Below, in pieces: positions 1 through 8,668 of a DNA stretch of 64,000 nucleotides (positions are counted from its first letter, which is position 1; every line of letters begins with the position of its first letter). The notes beneath the pieces are model-generated. The model had not been told where the DNA came from. It made no database searches and saw nothing but the letters and a program-made list of their open reading frames with translations. The stretch spans positions 1 through 64,000 of the forward strand of contig NZ_PPSM01000047.1 of the NCBI RefSeq assembly GCF_002916655.1, written 5' to 3'. The translations under genes were made by a program, and so were the position numbers. This DNA comes from Novosphingobium sp. HII-3. GTDB lineage: Bacteria > Pseudomonadota > Alphaproteobacteria > Sphingomonadales > Sphingomonadaceae.

Positions 1-120
1 ACAACCAACATCCCTGTACCCGCCGTCCGGAACCCAAACGGCGGCGCTTCTCATGATGAGATGAAGGGGGTCAATTTTAGACGCCGATCACCCCGCTAAG
101 GGGGTCAATTTTGCACGCCG
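1..120. mobile_element. End of an IS21-family-like insertion sequence (partial)
   Basis: Two copies of a 22-bp direct repeat (AGGGGGTCAATTTT, two variable bases, then ACGCCG) lie at 65-86 and 99-120, 34 bp apart. Tandem terminal repeats with the GGGGGTCAATTTT core are characteristic of the ends of IS21-family (istA/istB) elements. The element extends beyond the left edge, so no transposase gene can be seen. The exact terminus is uncertain; it appears to abut the interrupted regulator gene that becomes readable from about 121. Confidence 0.6.
65..120. repeat. Direct terminal repeats of the IS end
   Basis: Copies at 65-86 and 99-120 differ only at the two bases between the GGGGGTCAATTTT core and ACGCCG (AG versus GC). 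In IS21-family elements such multiple terminal repeats are transposase-binding sites. Confidence 0.65.
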
Positions 121-621
121 CTCCACACCCGCCCCGATGCGGCGTCTCTGGAGCGGGGGCTTCACGCCTACATGCGGATGAACCCCGCCTCGTACGAGGA
201 GGCGCTCGACGTCACGTCATTGCTGTTCAACGAACTGGCCACGGCTGCTGCCCGTTGCACGGAACCGCGCCTGCGCGCCCAGTTGTCGGTTCTGGCGGAG
301 CGGTTGCCGGAGTGTTCGACGATGAGCGATTGCGGGCGCTTCGAAGTCGAATTCCAGGAGCTTCTCTTCCGTATGGTGCGCCGCCCGCTGTTCGAGATGC
401 TGACCCGCGTGACGCTTCAGTACTCGACCGGGCACGCCGCACCGCAGATCTCCGTCTTCGACGAAGACGGCCCCTCGTGGCGGGATGGGCGCAAGCGGAT
501 CATTGCGGCGATCCTCGCCAATGATGCGGAACTGACGCGCTTCGAGGCGAACCGGCAGAATCGCGCCGTCATTATCGCTTACCTCAACGGGCGCGGTTCA
601 GGTGCTGGCGGCATCGGGTAG
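121..621 (+). pseudogene. GntR/FCD-family regulator, C-terminal fragment truncated by the IS end
   Basis: An open frame runs from the IS boundary to the stop at 619-621 (about 166 residues; first ATG at 172). It looks like the all-helical FCD ligand-binding domain of GntR/FadR-type regulators: a mid-domain helix with FEVEFQELLF, followed near the end by a segment of the DGRKRIIAAILANDAELTRF type, where FCD proteins usually have a repeat of helices ending in a basic stretch. The winged-helix DNA-binding half, normally about 70 N-terminal residues, is missing, and the frame meets a stop inside the IS repeat at 97-99. The last 24 bp overlap the convergent dctA end. The probable original role was control of the adjacent C4-dicarboxylate carrier; the fragment should be non-functional as a repressor. 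Confidence 0.6.
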
Positions 622-1911
622 CGGATCGCCACGCAAGGCAGCGGCGAGCTTTTCCCGGTCAAGCCTTCCCTCCCACCGCGAAACCACGATTGTCGCCATG
701 GCATTGCCCACGAAGTTGGTGAGGCTGCGGCACTCCGACATGAAGCGATCGACGCCCAGGATCAGCGCCATGCCGGCGACCGGAACGGACGGCACGATCG
801 AAAGGGTCGCCGCCAGCGTGATGAAGCCGGCACCCGTCACGCCGGCCGCGCCCTTGGACGAGAGCATGGCGACGCCGAGAAGCAGCAGTTGCTGCCCGAG
901 TGTCAGTTCCACGTTGCAGGCCTGGGCGATGAACAGGGCGGCCAGGGTCATGTAGATGTTGGTGCCATCGAGGTTGAATGAATATCCCGTCGGTACGACG
1001 AGACCCACGACGGCTTTCGCGCAGCCCGCCCGCTCCATCTTTTCGATCAGCGCCGGCAGCGCGCTTTCGGAGGAGGACGTGCCCAGAACCAGCAGCAGTT
1101 CGCCCTTGAGGTAGGCGATCAGCTTCAGGATGGAGAAGCCGCACAGTCGGGCCACCGCGCCCAGGATGATGAGAACGAAAAGGAGTGACGTCGCATAGAA
1201 AGTGGCGACCAGCTGCAGCAGGTTTGCAAGGCTGCCCACGCCGTACCGACCGATGGTGAAAGCCATGGCGCCGAAGGCTCCGACCGGTGCCAGCCTCATC
1301 ACGATCGCTACCAGCTTGAAGATGACGACCGATATGTCTTCCAGCAGCGACAGGGCCGGCGCGCCGCGATCGCCGATGGAGGCGAGCGAAATGCCGAACA
1401 GGATCGCCACCACCAGAACCTGCAAAATGTTGTCCTGCGCGAGGGAGGATACCAGCGTATCCGGGATCATGGCGTCGACGAAACCGGCGAGTGTGCTCTC
1501 GTGCGCCTTTTGGGAATACTGAGCCACCCTGCTGGCATCGAGGGAGGCCGGATCGATGTTCAGCCCGGCCCCCGGCTGAACGAGATTGGCGACGATCAAG
1601 CCCAAGATCAGCGCCAGCGTCGAGAAAAAGAGGAAGTAGGCGAACGCCTTGGCGGCCACACGGCCGACGGTGCCGAGGTCGCGCATGCCGGCGATACCGG
1701 TGACGATCGTGAGGAAGATGACCGGTGCGATCACCATCTTCACCAGCTTGATGAACATGTCGCCAAGCGGCTTCAGCGCTTCCCCGGTGGCGGGTTGGAA
1801 GTGGCCGAGCAACACGCCCGCCGTGATGGCGATGAGCACCTGGACATAGAGATGCGTGTACCAACGCCCCGGTGCGACAGGGGAAGAAGGGGCGGTCGAA
1901 ACGGAGTGCAT
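598..1911 (-). CDS. dctA: C4-dicarboxylate:cation symporter DctA
   Basis: A 437-residue inner-membrane carrier of the dicarboxylate/amino acid:cation symporter (DAACS) family, importing succinate, fumarate or malate with H+ or Na+. Visible family signatures are the serine-rich re-entrant loop ([11 protein letters not shown]), the following NLDGTNIYM helix and the second hairpin ([15 protein letters not shown]), in a protein of 8 or more hydrophobic segments. The start is placed at the ATG at 1911 because the residues upstream of it are not DctA-like and family members begin just before the first helix ([13 protein letters not shown]). No strong Shine-Dalgarno is visible. The 3' end overlaps the truncated FCD regulator convergently, a neighbour commonly controlling such carriers. 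Confidence 0.93.
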   Translation of the reverse strand: MHSVSTAPSSPVAPGRWYTHLYVQVLIAITAGVLLGHFQPATGEALKPLGDMFIKLVKMVIAPVIFLTIVTGIAGMRDLGTVGRVAAKAFAYFLFFSTLALILGLIVANLVQPGAGLNIDPASLDASRVAQYSQKAHESTLAGFVDAMIPDTLVSSLAQDNILQVLVVAILFGISLASIGDRGAPALSLLEDISVVIFKLVAIVMRLAPVGAFGAMAFTIGRYGVGSLANLLQLVATFYATSLLFVLIILGAVARLCGFSILKLIAYLKGELLLVLGTSSSESALPALIEKMERAGCAKAVVGLVVPTGYSFNLDGTNIYMTLAALFIAQACNVELTLGQQLLLLGVAMLSSKGAAGVTGAGFITLAATLSIVPSVPVAGMALILGVDRFMSECRSLTNFVGNAMATIVVSRWEGRLDREKLAAALRGDPLPDAAST

Positions 1912-2341
1912 GGGTCGGACGTGATCCTGTCTGGCAAACGCAAGGGGCGAGACGCTTACCGGGCAAGGGAGTTCCTGTCTAATTCCACTTTCGAAAAGAA
2001 AATTTCTGCTCAAGTGCAAAGACTATCCGGATACGGATGGAGTCCATATCGCCCTGCGTTATTGGTTATAGATCAAGGTGATTCTTAAAAGATGAGCGCA
2101 GCGGCGCCCGTTTACATGATGCGGTCGCCACCCGGCATGGTTGTGAAGGAGCGATGAGCCCTTGATCTCTCGCCCGATAAGAAGCACCTTTCGACATGCG
2201 GGATCACTGAAGGCAGGAAATCGCTGTCGACACTTGCGGGGTGGCTGTGATGGGCGTGCTGATGATACCGGGCGAATATGGCACAAGACAGTGTGAACGG
2301 CCCGCCTCTACCGGGGTCGCGGGCTTGCAGGTGACTTTGCG
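1912..2341. other. Intergenic region between dctA and the divergent sensor gene
   Basis: 430 bp with no convincing gene. It contains the 5' regions of both divergent neighbours, including an AT-richer patch around 2055-2090 that could hold a promoter. A good ribosome-binding site followed by ATG near 2150 opens only a three-codon frame. No known riboswitch or clear operator palindrome was recognised. Confidence 0.5.
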
Positions 2342-3511
2342 ATGTTGCCGCTGAAGGTGGACCTGGCTTCGAGCAGCCATGAGCTCGTTCGTGTCATGCT
2401 CGTGGCTGACAGACCGGCCAGCCTGCGCAGTCTTGAAGGCATATTGTCGCTTGATGACGTGGCGCTCATCACCGCGTCCTCGCCACAAGAGGCGCTGCAC
2501 CTGCTGAAGGAGCATGAAATCGCCGTGGCTGTGCTGGACGTGGAGGAGCAGGGCACGGGCAGCTTTGAAATAGCCGAGCGGATGCGGGCCGATGACGGCC
2601 TTGGCCGCGTACCCATCATCTTCATAACACACGGCGATGCGGACAACTTCCGGCGCTTCCGCGGCTACGAAGCCGGGGCGGTGGATTACATCCAGAAGCC
2701 GGTGGTAGCCGATGCCCTGCGCGTAAAAACTGAAGTTTTCTGCGATCTGCATCGCCAACGCTGCCAGATTGAGGCGCAGCGGGCGGAACTTGCCGCCACC
2801 GCCAAGGCGCTGCACGAGGCCGACGCGCGCAAGGACCGCTTCCTTGCCGTGCTCGCCCATGAACTGCGCAATCCCGTGGCGGCCCTGATGAGCGGTCTGG
2901 ATCTGCTGGGCCGCCCTCGGGGCATCGAGAGGGCCGACGAAATCCGCGCCCAGATGAGCCGGTTGCTGTTCCACCTGTCGCGGATGGTGGAAGATCTGCT
3001 CGACGTGGCGCGTGTCAGCGAAGGCAAGCTCTCGCTCAGGCTCGAGCGCATGGATCTGCGCCTGATCCTGACTTCGGCGGTAGAAGGAAGTCAGCACAAC
3101 ATTCAGGCCGCCGGACATACCCTTGCCGTCGACTTTCCCGCCGAGCCGATCATGATCGAGGCGGATCATACGCGGCTGGCGCAAGTGGTCGCCAACCTTC
3201 TTAACAACGCCGCCAAATACACACCCTCGGGTGGGAAGATCACCCTGTCGACGCAAGTGACCGGCAGGGACGTGGAAATCCGCGTCAGCGACAACGGCGT
3301 CGGCATCCCGGAGGCCATGCTGCCTCACATTTTCGGCATGTTCATCCAGGTCGACGGGCATCAGGCGCGGGCACAAGGAGGGTTGGGCATCGGCCTTGCG
3401 CTTGTTCGCCAGCTCGTTGCCCTGCATGGCGGCACGATCCGGGTCGAAAGTGAGGGTGAGGGGAAGGGTAGCACCTTTATCGTGACCCTTGCGCTGTCTC
3501 GCGTGGTGTAG
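2342..3511 (+). CDS. Receiver-histidine kinase hybrid (REC-HisKA-HATPase_c)
   Basis: 389 residues, cytoplasmic (no membrane segment). An N-terminal receiver domain (about 15-135) has phospho-acceptor Asp66 (AVLDV), Thr96 and Lys119 (IQKP); the usual acidic pair after the first strand is reduced to one residue (Ala22-Asp23). A linker helix leads to HisKA with the H-box His173 (LAHELRNP), then an HATPase_c domain with N-box (LLNNAAKYT), G1 (DNGVGIP) and G2 (GGLGIGLAL). This receiver-first order is that of kinases activated by phosphorelay rather than by a sensory domain. The start is the first ATG in frame; its ribosome-binding site is weak. The next gene (exported, unknown) lies 114 bp downstream on the same strand. 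Confidence 0.88.
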   Translation: MLPLKVDLASSSHELVRVMLVADRPASLRSLEGILSLDDVALITASSPQEALHLLKEHEIAVAVLDVEEQGTGSFEIAERMRADDGLGRVPIIFITHGDADNFRRFRGYEAGAVDYIQKPVVADALRVKTEVFCDLHRQRCQIEAQRAELAATAKALHEADARKDRFLAVLAHELRNPVAALMSGLDLLGRPRGIERADEIRAQMSRLLFHLSRMVEDLLDVARVSEGKLSLRLERMDLRLILTSAVEGSQHNIQAAGHTLAVDFPAEPIMIEADHTRLAQVVANLLNNAAKYTPSGGKITLSTQVTGRDVEIRVSDNGVGIPEAMLPHIFGMFIQVDGHQARAQGGLGIGLALVRQLVALHGGTIRVESEGEGKGSTFIVTLALSRVV

Positions 3512-3625
3512 CCGATCCGGCCGCGAGGGTTGATGCAGCAAAGCCGAAGAGGCTAAGGCCCATTGCGGGGCGTCTTGGTCAGGCAACAACGACAGGATCT
3601 CGGTTTGCTGCGGAAGAAATGGTCA

Positions 3626-5791
3626 ATGCGCCGCTCGGCAGGATTGCGCAGGCGAGTGGCGGGAACGCTGACCCTGGGCGCATGGATGGCTGCCGGCACC
3701 TCTCTGGCCCAGTCGGCACCGTTCGAGCTTTCCGGCCCCGAACTCAAGGTTCAAGTCACCCGCAAGGGGCAGACTCTGCCTATCGGGAGGGTACCGAGCC
3801 TGGCGCCCGGTGACACCATCATCGTAAGGGGGGCGCTGCCCGAGAACCAGAGCACGAACTTCATGCTCATGTCCGCCTTCCTGCGCGGCGCCACCAATCC
3901 TCCGCCCGAAGAGTGGATCGACATCGCGCGGATCTGGAAGTCGAAGGAGAAGGACAACACCCTCACGCTTACCGTGCCGCCCGATGCGCGGCAGCTGGTG
4001 CTGCTCATGGTGCCTGAGACCGGTGGCGCTGAAGGCGTGCTCGAGGACGCAGTTCGCGGCAAGCCGGGCGAGTTCGTGCGCGCCAGCCAGGATCTCAACC
4101 AGGCCTCGCTCGATCACTCCCGGCTGACCGCATTCATGGCGGCCATTCGCGCGCAGGACGACAGCGGACCGGAATACCTGCGCACGGTGGCGCCGGTGCT
4201 GGCGCGCAGCCTTTCGATCAAGCTGCAGGAGGATTGTCTTCTCAAGGTGATCGAGCTTCAGGCATCGTGCCTGGTCCAGAACCGCGAGACGCTGGTGCTG
4301 AACGATGTTCACACAAGTTCCCTTGCCGATACCCTGACGGGCACGCCCACGGATCTGGCGCTTCGGCTCAGCGCGACCAAGGAGGCCGGCGGCGGGTATT
4401 ACAGCCCCTACATCGCGGTCGCACGCGACGTGGCGCGCATCTTCGGGGCTTTCAGCAACCCGCAGTTCAATTATCTGGCCAGCCTGACGATGCGGCAGGA
4501 CGACAGGCTGTCCCTTCTGCTGAACGCCGCGCCCTCGTTCCAGAAGCCCAAGTCCGTCATGGTCGCGGCCATGCCCGCGATCGAGGCTGACATACCGCCT
4601 CAACTGCGCAGCGCGGCCAAGGGTCCGATCTGCCTGTCTGCCGGGGCGGTGCTGCCCATCGAAGGCGCGCCGCTCATCTATTCGACGGATTTCGCGCACG
4701 CGATGAAGGTCACGCTGACGGCATCCTCCGGGCAGACGGTGGAGGTGCCGGTGACCCCGCGCGCGGACAAGGGCGGCTACGTGCTTTCCGGAGACCCGTT
4801 GCCGGAATCTTTCTCGGACGATCTGCGTGCACGGCTGCATGGGTCCTGGGGGTTCATACCCTTCGACGGGCCTGACTTCATCCTGCAGCGCCCCGGGGGC
4901 AAGGCCTGGCAGCCGGTGAGCGGTGCAGGCGCTCTTGTCGCCGGACGCAGCAACGAACTGCTGCTTGAAGGTCCCGCTCCGGCCTGTGTCGAAGGGGTGA
5001 TGCTGCGGCGCGCCGATGGCTCGATGACGCCGCTTACGTGGAAGAACCAGGATGGGCGGCGCCTCAGTGTCACTGTACCGCTCGACGAAACGGCGTCTGG
5101 CGAGCTGAGCGTGGAGGTGCGGCAGCGTGGCCGCGCTACGGCGGAAATGGTGCCTGTCCAGGTGCAGAAGCGCAACGCGCCTGCCCGGCCCGAGGCCGAG
5201 GTTCTGGCCCGCACGATCTATCCGGGCTCGCCGTCGCAGGGCGCGCGTAGCCTGACGCTTACCGGCAAGGACCTGCTTCCCGACAATGGCGAGGTGGTGT
5301 TTTCACTAAGAGGCAAGGCGGGGCTGACGTTCGCGCGCGGCGATGTGGTGGAAATTGCGTCCGCCCAGGAGGAGGGCATCGCCCGGCTCACCCTGGGCAA
5401 GGGCTTGAAGCTGGAAAGCGCCGATGTTGCCGTTGCATCGCTGAGAGCAGCGGATCTTCCAGCGGGCACGTTCGGTCCGCTCCGCTTCAGGATCGTCCGC
5501 GAAGGCAAGGGTGCACCGGGCGAGTGGCATCCCCTTGTCACGCTCGTCCGCTTGCCGCGTCTTGAGGGCGTAACCTGCGATGCGCAGAAGGGCCAATGCA
5601 CGGTTGCCGGCCGGGATCTGTTTCTCGTCGCTGCCGTTGCCGCCGACGATGCCTTCGCTCGGGGGATCGTCGTTCAACCAGGCTATACCGGACGGACCCT
5701 GACGGTGCCGCATCAGCCAACCGATGGTTCCCTGCGCTTGCGGCTGCGCGATGATCCGGCATCTGTCATCCGCCTGCCCCTCGACCGGTGA
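3626..5791 (+). CDS. Large exported protein of unknown function
   Basis: 721 residues from the ATG at 3626, which has GGAAG about nine bases upstream; the longer open frame lacks such a site. Residues 1-28 form a Sec signal peptide (basic n-region with several Arg, hydrophobic core, cleavage about SLA|QS). The rest is beta-strand-rich with no membrane helix. The N-terminal third has helical stretches around residues 150-290. The C-terminal part looks like successive immunoglobulin-like modules (for example SLTLTGKDLLPDNGEVVF) and includes a two-cysteine hairpin (VTCDAQKGQCTV). I do not recognise the family. It follows the receiver-kinase gene on the same strand and is convergent with the hydroxy-acid dehydrogenase gene, 18 bp apart. 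A periplasmic or surface-exposed role is inferred only from the signal peptide. Confidence 0.75.
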   Translation: MRRSAGLRRRVAGTLTLGAWMAAGTSLAQSAPFELSGPELKVQVTRKGQTLPIGRVPSLAPGDTIIVRGALPENQSTNFMLMSAFLRGATNPPPEEWIDIARIWKSKEKDNTLTLTVPPDARQLVLLMVPETGGAEGVLEDAVRGKPGEFVRASQDLNQASLDHSRLTAFMAAIRAQDDSGPEYLRTVAPVLARSLSIKLQEDCLLKVIELQASCLVQNRETLVLNDVHTSSLADTLTGTPTDLALRLSATKEAGGGYYSPYIAVARDVARIFGAFSNPQFNYLASLTMRQDDRLSLLLNAAPSFQKPKSVMVAAMPAIEADIPPQLRSAAKGPICLSAGAVLPIEGAPLIYSTDFAHAMKVTLTASSGQTVEVPVTPRADKGGYVLSGDPLPESFSDDLRARLHGSWGFIPFDGPDFILQRPGGKAWQPVSGAGALVAGRSNELLLEGPAPACVEGVMLRRADGSMTPLTWKNQDGRRLSVTVPLDETASGELSVEVRQRGRATAEMVPVQVQKRNAPARPEAEVLARTIYPGSPSQGARSLTLTGKDLLPDNGEVVFSLRGKAGLTFARGDVVEIASAQEEGIARLTLGKGLKLESADVAVASLRAADLPAGTFGPLRFRIVREGKGAPGEWHPLVTLVRLPRLEGVTCDAQKGQCTVAGRDLFLVAAVAADDAFARGIVVQPGYTGRTLTVPHQPTDGSLRLRLRDDPASVIRLPLDR

Positions 5792-5809
5792 GAAACGGGC
5801 GGGGCGCTG

Positions 5810-6931
5810 CTATCGGTTAAGGGCGATCAGCCAATCGGGGCTCAACCCGCCCGGCGTGCGGCATCCCAGTTGGCCGAGAGCGGCTTCGAGTTCGGCGCGC
5901 AGAATCTGCAGCATATGCGCGACGCCCGGCAGCCCGGCGACCGCCAGGGCATGCATCTGCGGCCGCCCCACGAGCACGGCCTGTGCGCCCAGCGCCAGCG
6001 CCTTGATGATGTCGGTGCCTTGCCGCACGCCGCCGTCAAGCAGCAGCGGCACCTCTCCTCGCGTTGCGTCGATGACATCTGGAAGCATGTCCAGCGCACT
6101 GGGAAGACCGTCCAGCACACGCCCGCCATGATTGGAGAGGATGATGCCGTCCACGCCTTCGTCCACCGCCCGCGCGGCGTTCGCCCCCAGCAGCAAGCCC
6201 TTCAACAGCAGCGGGAGGCGTGTATTCCGCCGGAGCCACGCAAGATCGTCCCAGCCGGGGGCGGCGTCGGCCAGAGGTGTGCCGAAGAGGACCTGGCCAC
6301 CGGGGGCCGCGGTATGCCGGGCCTGCGGCAGCCCGGCGAGGTTCACCGCCGACACCCCCTTTGGGAGCGTCATGCCCGTCGGCTTCAGGGCGGCGTCGAT
6401 GGTCAGGACGATCGCCTCGTACCCTGCGGCTTCGGCACGGCGAACGAGTTGCAGGCTGTGCTCCCGCTCCGGCTGAAGGTACAGCTGGAACCATAGCGGA
6501 GCAGCGGCTTTGCCCAGTTCGGCCGCCATGCTCCGCGCCGCGGCTGCGACCTCTTCCAGGGAAATGCTGGCCAGCGTGCTGACGATCATGCCGGTGTCGA
6601 GCGCAGTGGCGGCACGGACGCAGGCCAGCTCGCCTTCGGAATGAGCGATCCTCTGGTAGGCCAGGGGTGCGAGGAGCAGGGGCGCCGCGTGCCTGCGCCC
6701 GAGCAGGTCCGTCGCCGTGCTGGCGCCCTTCAGCTTGACGAGCGCGCGCGGCAGCAGGCCGAGTCGATCGAACGCTTCCCGGTTCTGGCGCAGCGTGATT
6801 TCCCGGCCCGAACCCTGCTGTATGTGACGCCAGGCCTCTGCAGTAAGGTGCGCCTTTGCCCGCGCCTCATAGTCGGCAAGGGTGCGCAGGTCCTGCGGTA
6901 TGCTTTGTAAAGGAGGCAGCGGCGCCATCAT
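5810..6931 (-). CDS. FMN-dependent alpha-hydroxy-acid dehydrogenase/oxidase (LldD family)
   Basis: 373 residues, a TIM-barrel flavoprotein oxidising an L-2-hydroxy acid such as lactate or a related compound. Family marks are the N-terminal ADYEARAK region, APLAYQRIAHSEGE, the substrate/FMN segment WFQLYLQPE, the catalytic SNHGGRVLD motif (active-site His and Arg) and the FMN-phosphate loop LLDGGVRQGTD...ALGAQAVLVGRP. The start ATG at 6931 overlaps the stop of the upstream piuC-like gene as ATGA, so translation is probably coupled. It is the last gene of the PepSY-to-LldD operon. The substrate cannot be fixed from sequence; the context suggests iron limitation rather than lactate growth. No lactate permease lies nearby. 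Confidence 0.85.
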   Translation of the reverse strand: MMAPLPPLQSIPQDLRTLADYEARAKAHLTAEAWRHIQQGSGREITLRQNREAFDRLGLLPRALVKLKGASTATDLLGRRHAAPLLLAPLAYQRIAHSEGELACVRAATALDTGMIVSTLASISLEEVAAAARSMAAELGKAAAPLWFQLYLQPEREHSLQLVRRAEAAGYEAIVLTIDAALKPTGMTLPKGVSAVNLAGLPQARHTAAPGGQVLFGTPLADAAPGWDDLAWLRRNTRLPLLLKGLLLGANAARAVDEGVDGIILSNHGGRVLDGLPSALDMLPDVIDATRGEVPLLLDGGVRQGTDIIKALALGAQAVLVGRPQMHALAVAGLPGVAHMLQILRAELEAALGQLGCRTPGGLSPDWLIALNR

Positions 6932-7608
6932 GTCGCTGACCACTGGCGAAGAAGGTTATGATAGACCTGCGTCAACGTGTCGACCGATGCGTGCTCCGGA
7001 TGGTCCGTGGCAAGCGACTGGATCGCACCGTCCAGTTCGAACATCAGCCGCCGCTTTTCTGCCGAGGCGACGAAGCTCTGGGTCCAGAAGAACGAGGCGA
7101 AGCGCACCCCGCGCGTGACCGGCGCCACCCGGTGCAGGCTGGACCCCGGATAGACGATGAGGCTGCCGGCGCGGAGCTTGGCCGTGCGGGTGCCGAACAT
7201 GTCCTCTATCACCAGTTCGCCGCCGTCGTACTCCTCGGGGTCCGAGAGGAAGAGCGTGCTTGAAACGTCGGAGCGCAGGTGTTCGCCCGTGCCCGGGACG
7301 GGGAAGATGGCGTTGTCCACGTGGTTCCCGTAATGCCCGTGGCCGTCGTAGCGCGAGAAGCGCGGCTGCAGCACGCGGGCGGGCAGGGCGGCGGCGATGA
7401 ACAGCGGCGTCTGCGACAGCCGGTTCAGCACCCGCTCCGACAACTGCCGCGCCACAGGGTGATCGAGGGCAAGCTGTTTGTTGTCCTTCACCCTGGCGGC
7501 CCGGTGCCCGGCCGTGATGCGACCGTCGCTCCAATCGGTAGTTTCCAGCGCCTGACGGAACTCGCGAACTTCGGCGGCATCGAAGAGTTCGGGTATCTCT
7601 ATGACCAT
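6928..7608 (-). CDS. piuC: PiuC/YbiX-type Fe(II)/2-oxoglutarate-dependent hydroxylase (PKHD family)
   Basis: 226 residues. The double-stranded beta-helix core shows the HxD iron ligands in HVDNAIF and the distal His/Arg region SSLHRVAP...RGVRFASFFW, with STLFLSDPEEYDGGEL between them as in PKHD-type hydroxylases. PiuC/YbiX proteins are typically encoded beside TonB-dependent siderophore receptors and are iron-repressed. Start ATG at 7608 with AGGA five bases upstream. It lies 57 bp after apbE and overlaps the following dehydrogenase by four bases. The substrate of this subfamily is unknown. Confidence 0.9.
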   Translation of the reverse strand: MVIEIPELFDAAEVREFRQALETTDWSDGRITAGHRAARVKDNKQLALDHPVARQLSERVLNRLSQTPLFIAAALPARVLQPRFSRYDGHGHYGNHVDNAIFPVPGTGEHLRSDVSSTLFLSDPEEYDGGELVIEDMFGTRTAKLRAGSLIVYPGSSLHRVAPVTRGVRFASFFWTQSFVASAEKRRLMFELDGAIQSLATDHPEHASVDTLTQVYHNLLRQWSAT

Positions 7609-7665
7609 GGTGTTCCTATTCCACCGGCGTCGTCCGCTGGCAATCGGAGCCGGCTCTCAACGGGA

Positions 7666-8658
7666 TCAGGCCGCGCCTTGGGAGGCGTCTTCGCGGACCA
7701 GCATGTCTTCCAAGGCAGGGCTGATCCATTCCTCCACGGTCGCTCCGCTGCGGGTCAGTGCGCGTACGCGCAGACCTTCCCGGGCAGCCAGCGTCCGCAT
7801 CGACGCCGGCGCATGGACGCTGAGGGCGGTGGCCCAGGCATCGGCCCACATCGCGGAGGAATGGATGACGCTGACTGCCATGGCGTGCTCGACGGGAGCG
7901 CCGCTTCGCGGATCTATCGTGTGATGACCCCGGACGTAGTCGCCGGAGGTGGCGACCGCGAGCTGGTGGAGAGCGACGCGCAGGGGCGCTGCCATGTCCG
8001 AAGGTGTCTCAAGGTCCACCCACCAGGGATCTCCGTCGGGCCGGAGCCCGCGACCGACCAGTTCGCCGCCGATCTCCACCAGCGCATGCTCGTAGCCGTG
8101 ATCCTGCAGGAGAGCGGCGAGCGCATCCACCGCAAAGCCCTTGGCTATGCCCGAAAGGTCGAGGTGCAGGCCACCTGGCTGCCGCAGGCGCCGCGAGGGG
8201 GCCTCGAAGGCGAGATGGTGGAAGCCCGATCGTGCCTTCGCCGCTGCTATCCCGGTGGGCGTGGGCGCGCCGGTTGCCCCGACCGGCCCATGGCCCCAGA
8301 TGTCGACGAGCGCGCCGATCGCCGGATCGAAGGCGCCGCCCGACCGTTCCGCCACGTCAAGCGCGGCCTCCATCACAAGGGCGAAATCGGACGGCAGGCC
8401 GACCCACTCTCCGCCAGGCGCCGCGTTGAAGCGGGTGAGCACGGAATCGCAGCGCCAATGGCTCATCTGCGCCAGAATGTCCTCGAGCCGCCCTTCGATC
8501 GCCGAGGTCAGGCCCGGAAGGTCAAGGTCAGCGCTGCGGGGAAGCCGCACGCGCCAGGTCGTGCCCATGGTCTCGCCGTCCACAGCGATGACCGGCAGGC
8601 CCTGGCGCCAGGTGGCGAAGCAGCCCGGATCAATCTCATGAGGGACGGCGAGGCGCAT
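7666..8658 (-). CDS. apbE: FAD:protein FMN transferase (ApbE)
   Basis: 330 residues. ApbE transfers FMN from FAD to a Ser/Thr of acceptor proteins. Visible motifs: the first-strand signature TMGTTWRVRL, the flavin-binding SGIAKGFAVD, GGELVGRG, HTIDPRSG and the metal-site segment ADAWATALSV (Asp and Thr). Most exported ApbE proteins are lipoproteins, but here there is no signal peptide or lipobox, and codons upstream of the ATG at 8658 do not extend into one. The gene begins 10 bp after the DUF4198 gene. The DUF2271 gene two positions upstream carries a matching acceptor motif (DGVSGAT), so this operon probably encodes both enzyme and substrate. Confidence 0.92.
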   Translation of the reverse strand: MRLAVPHEIDPGCFATWRQGLPVIAVDGETMGTTWRVRLPRSADLDLPGLTSAIEGRLEDILAQMSHWRCDSVLTRFNAAPGGEWVGLPSDFALVMEAALDVAERSGGAFDPAIGALVDIWGHGPVGATGAPTPTGIAAAKARSGFHHLAFEAPSRRLRQPGGLHLDLSGIAKGFAVDALAALLQDHGYEHALVEIGGELVGRGLRPDGDPWWVDLETPSDMAAPLRVALHQLAVATSGDYVRGHHTIDPRSGAPVEHAMAVSVIHSSAMWADAWATALSVHAPASMRTLAAREGLRVRALTRSGATVEEWISPALEDMLVREDASQGAA

Positions 8659-8668
8659 GGCAGGCTCG

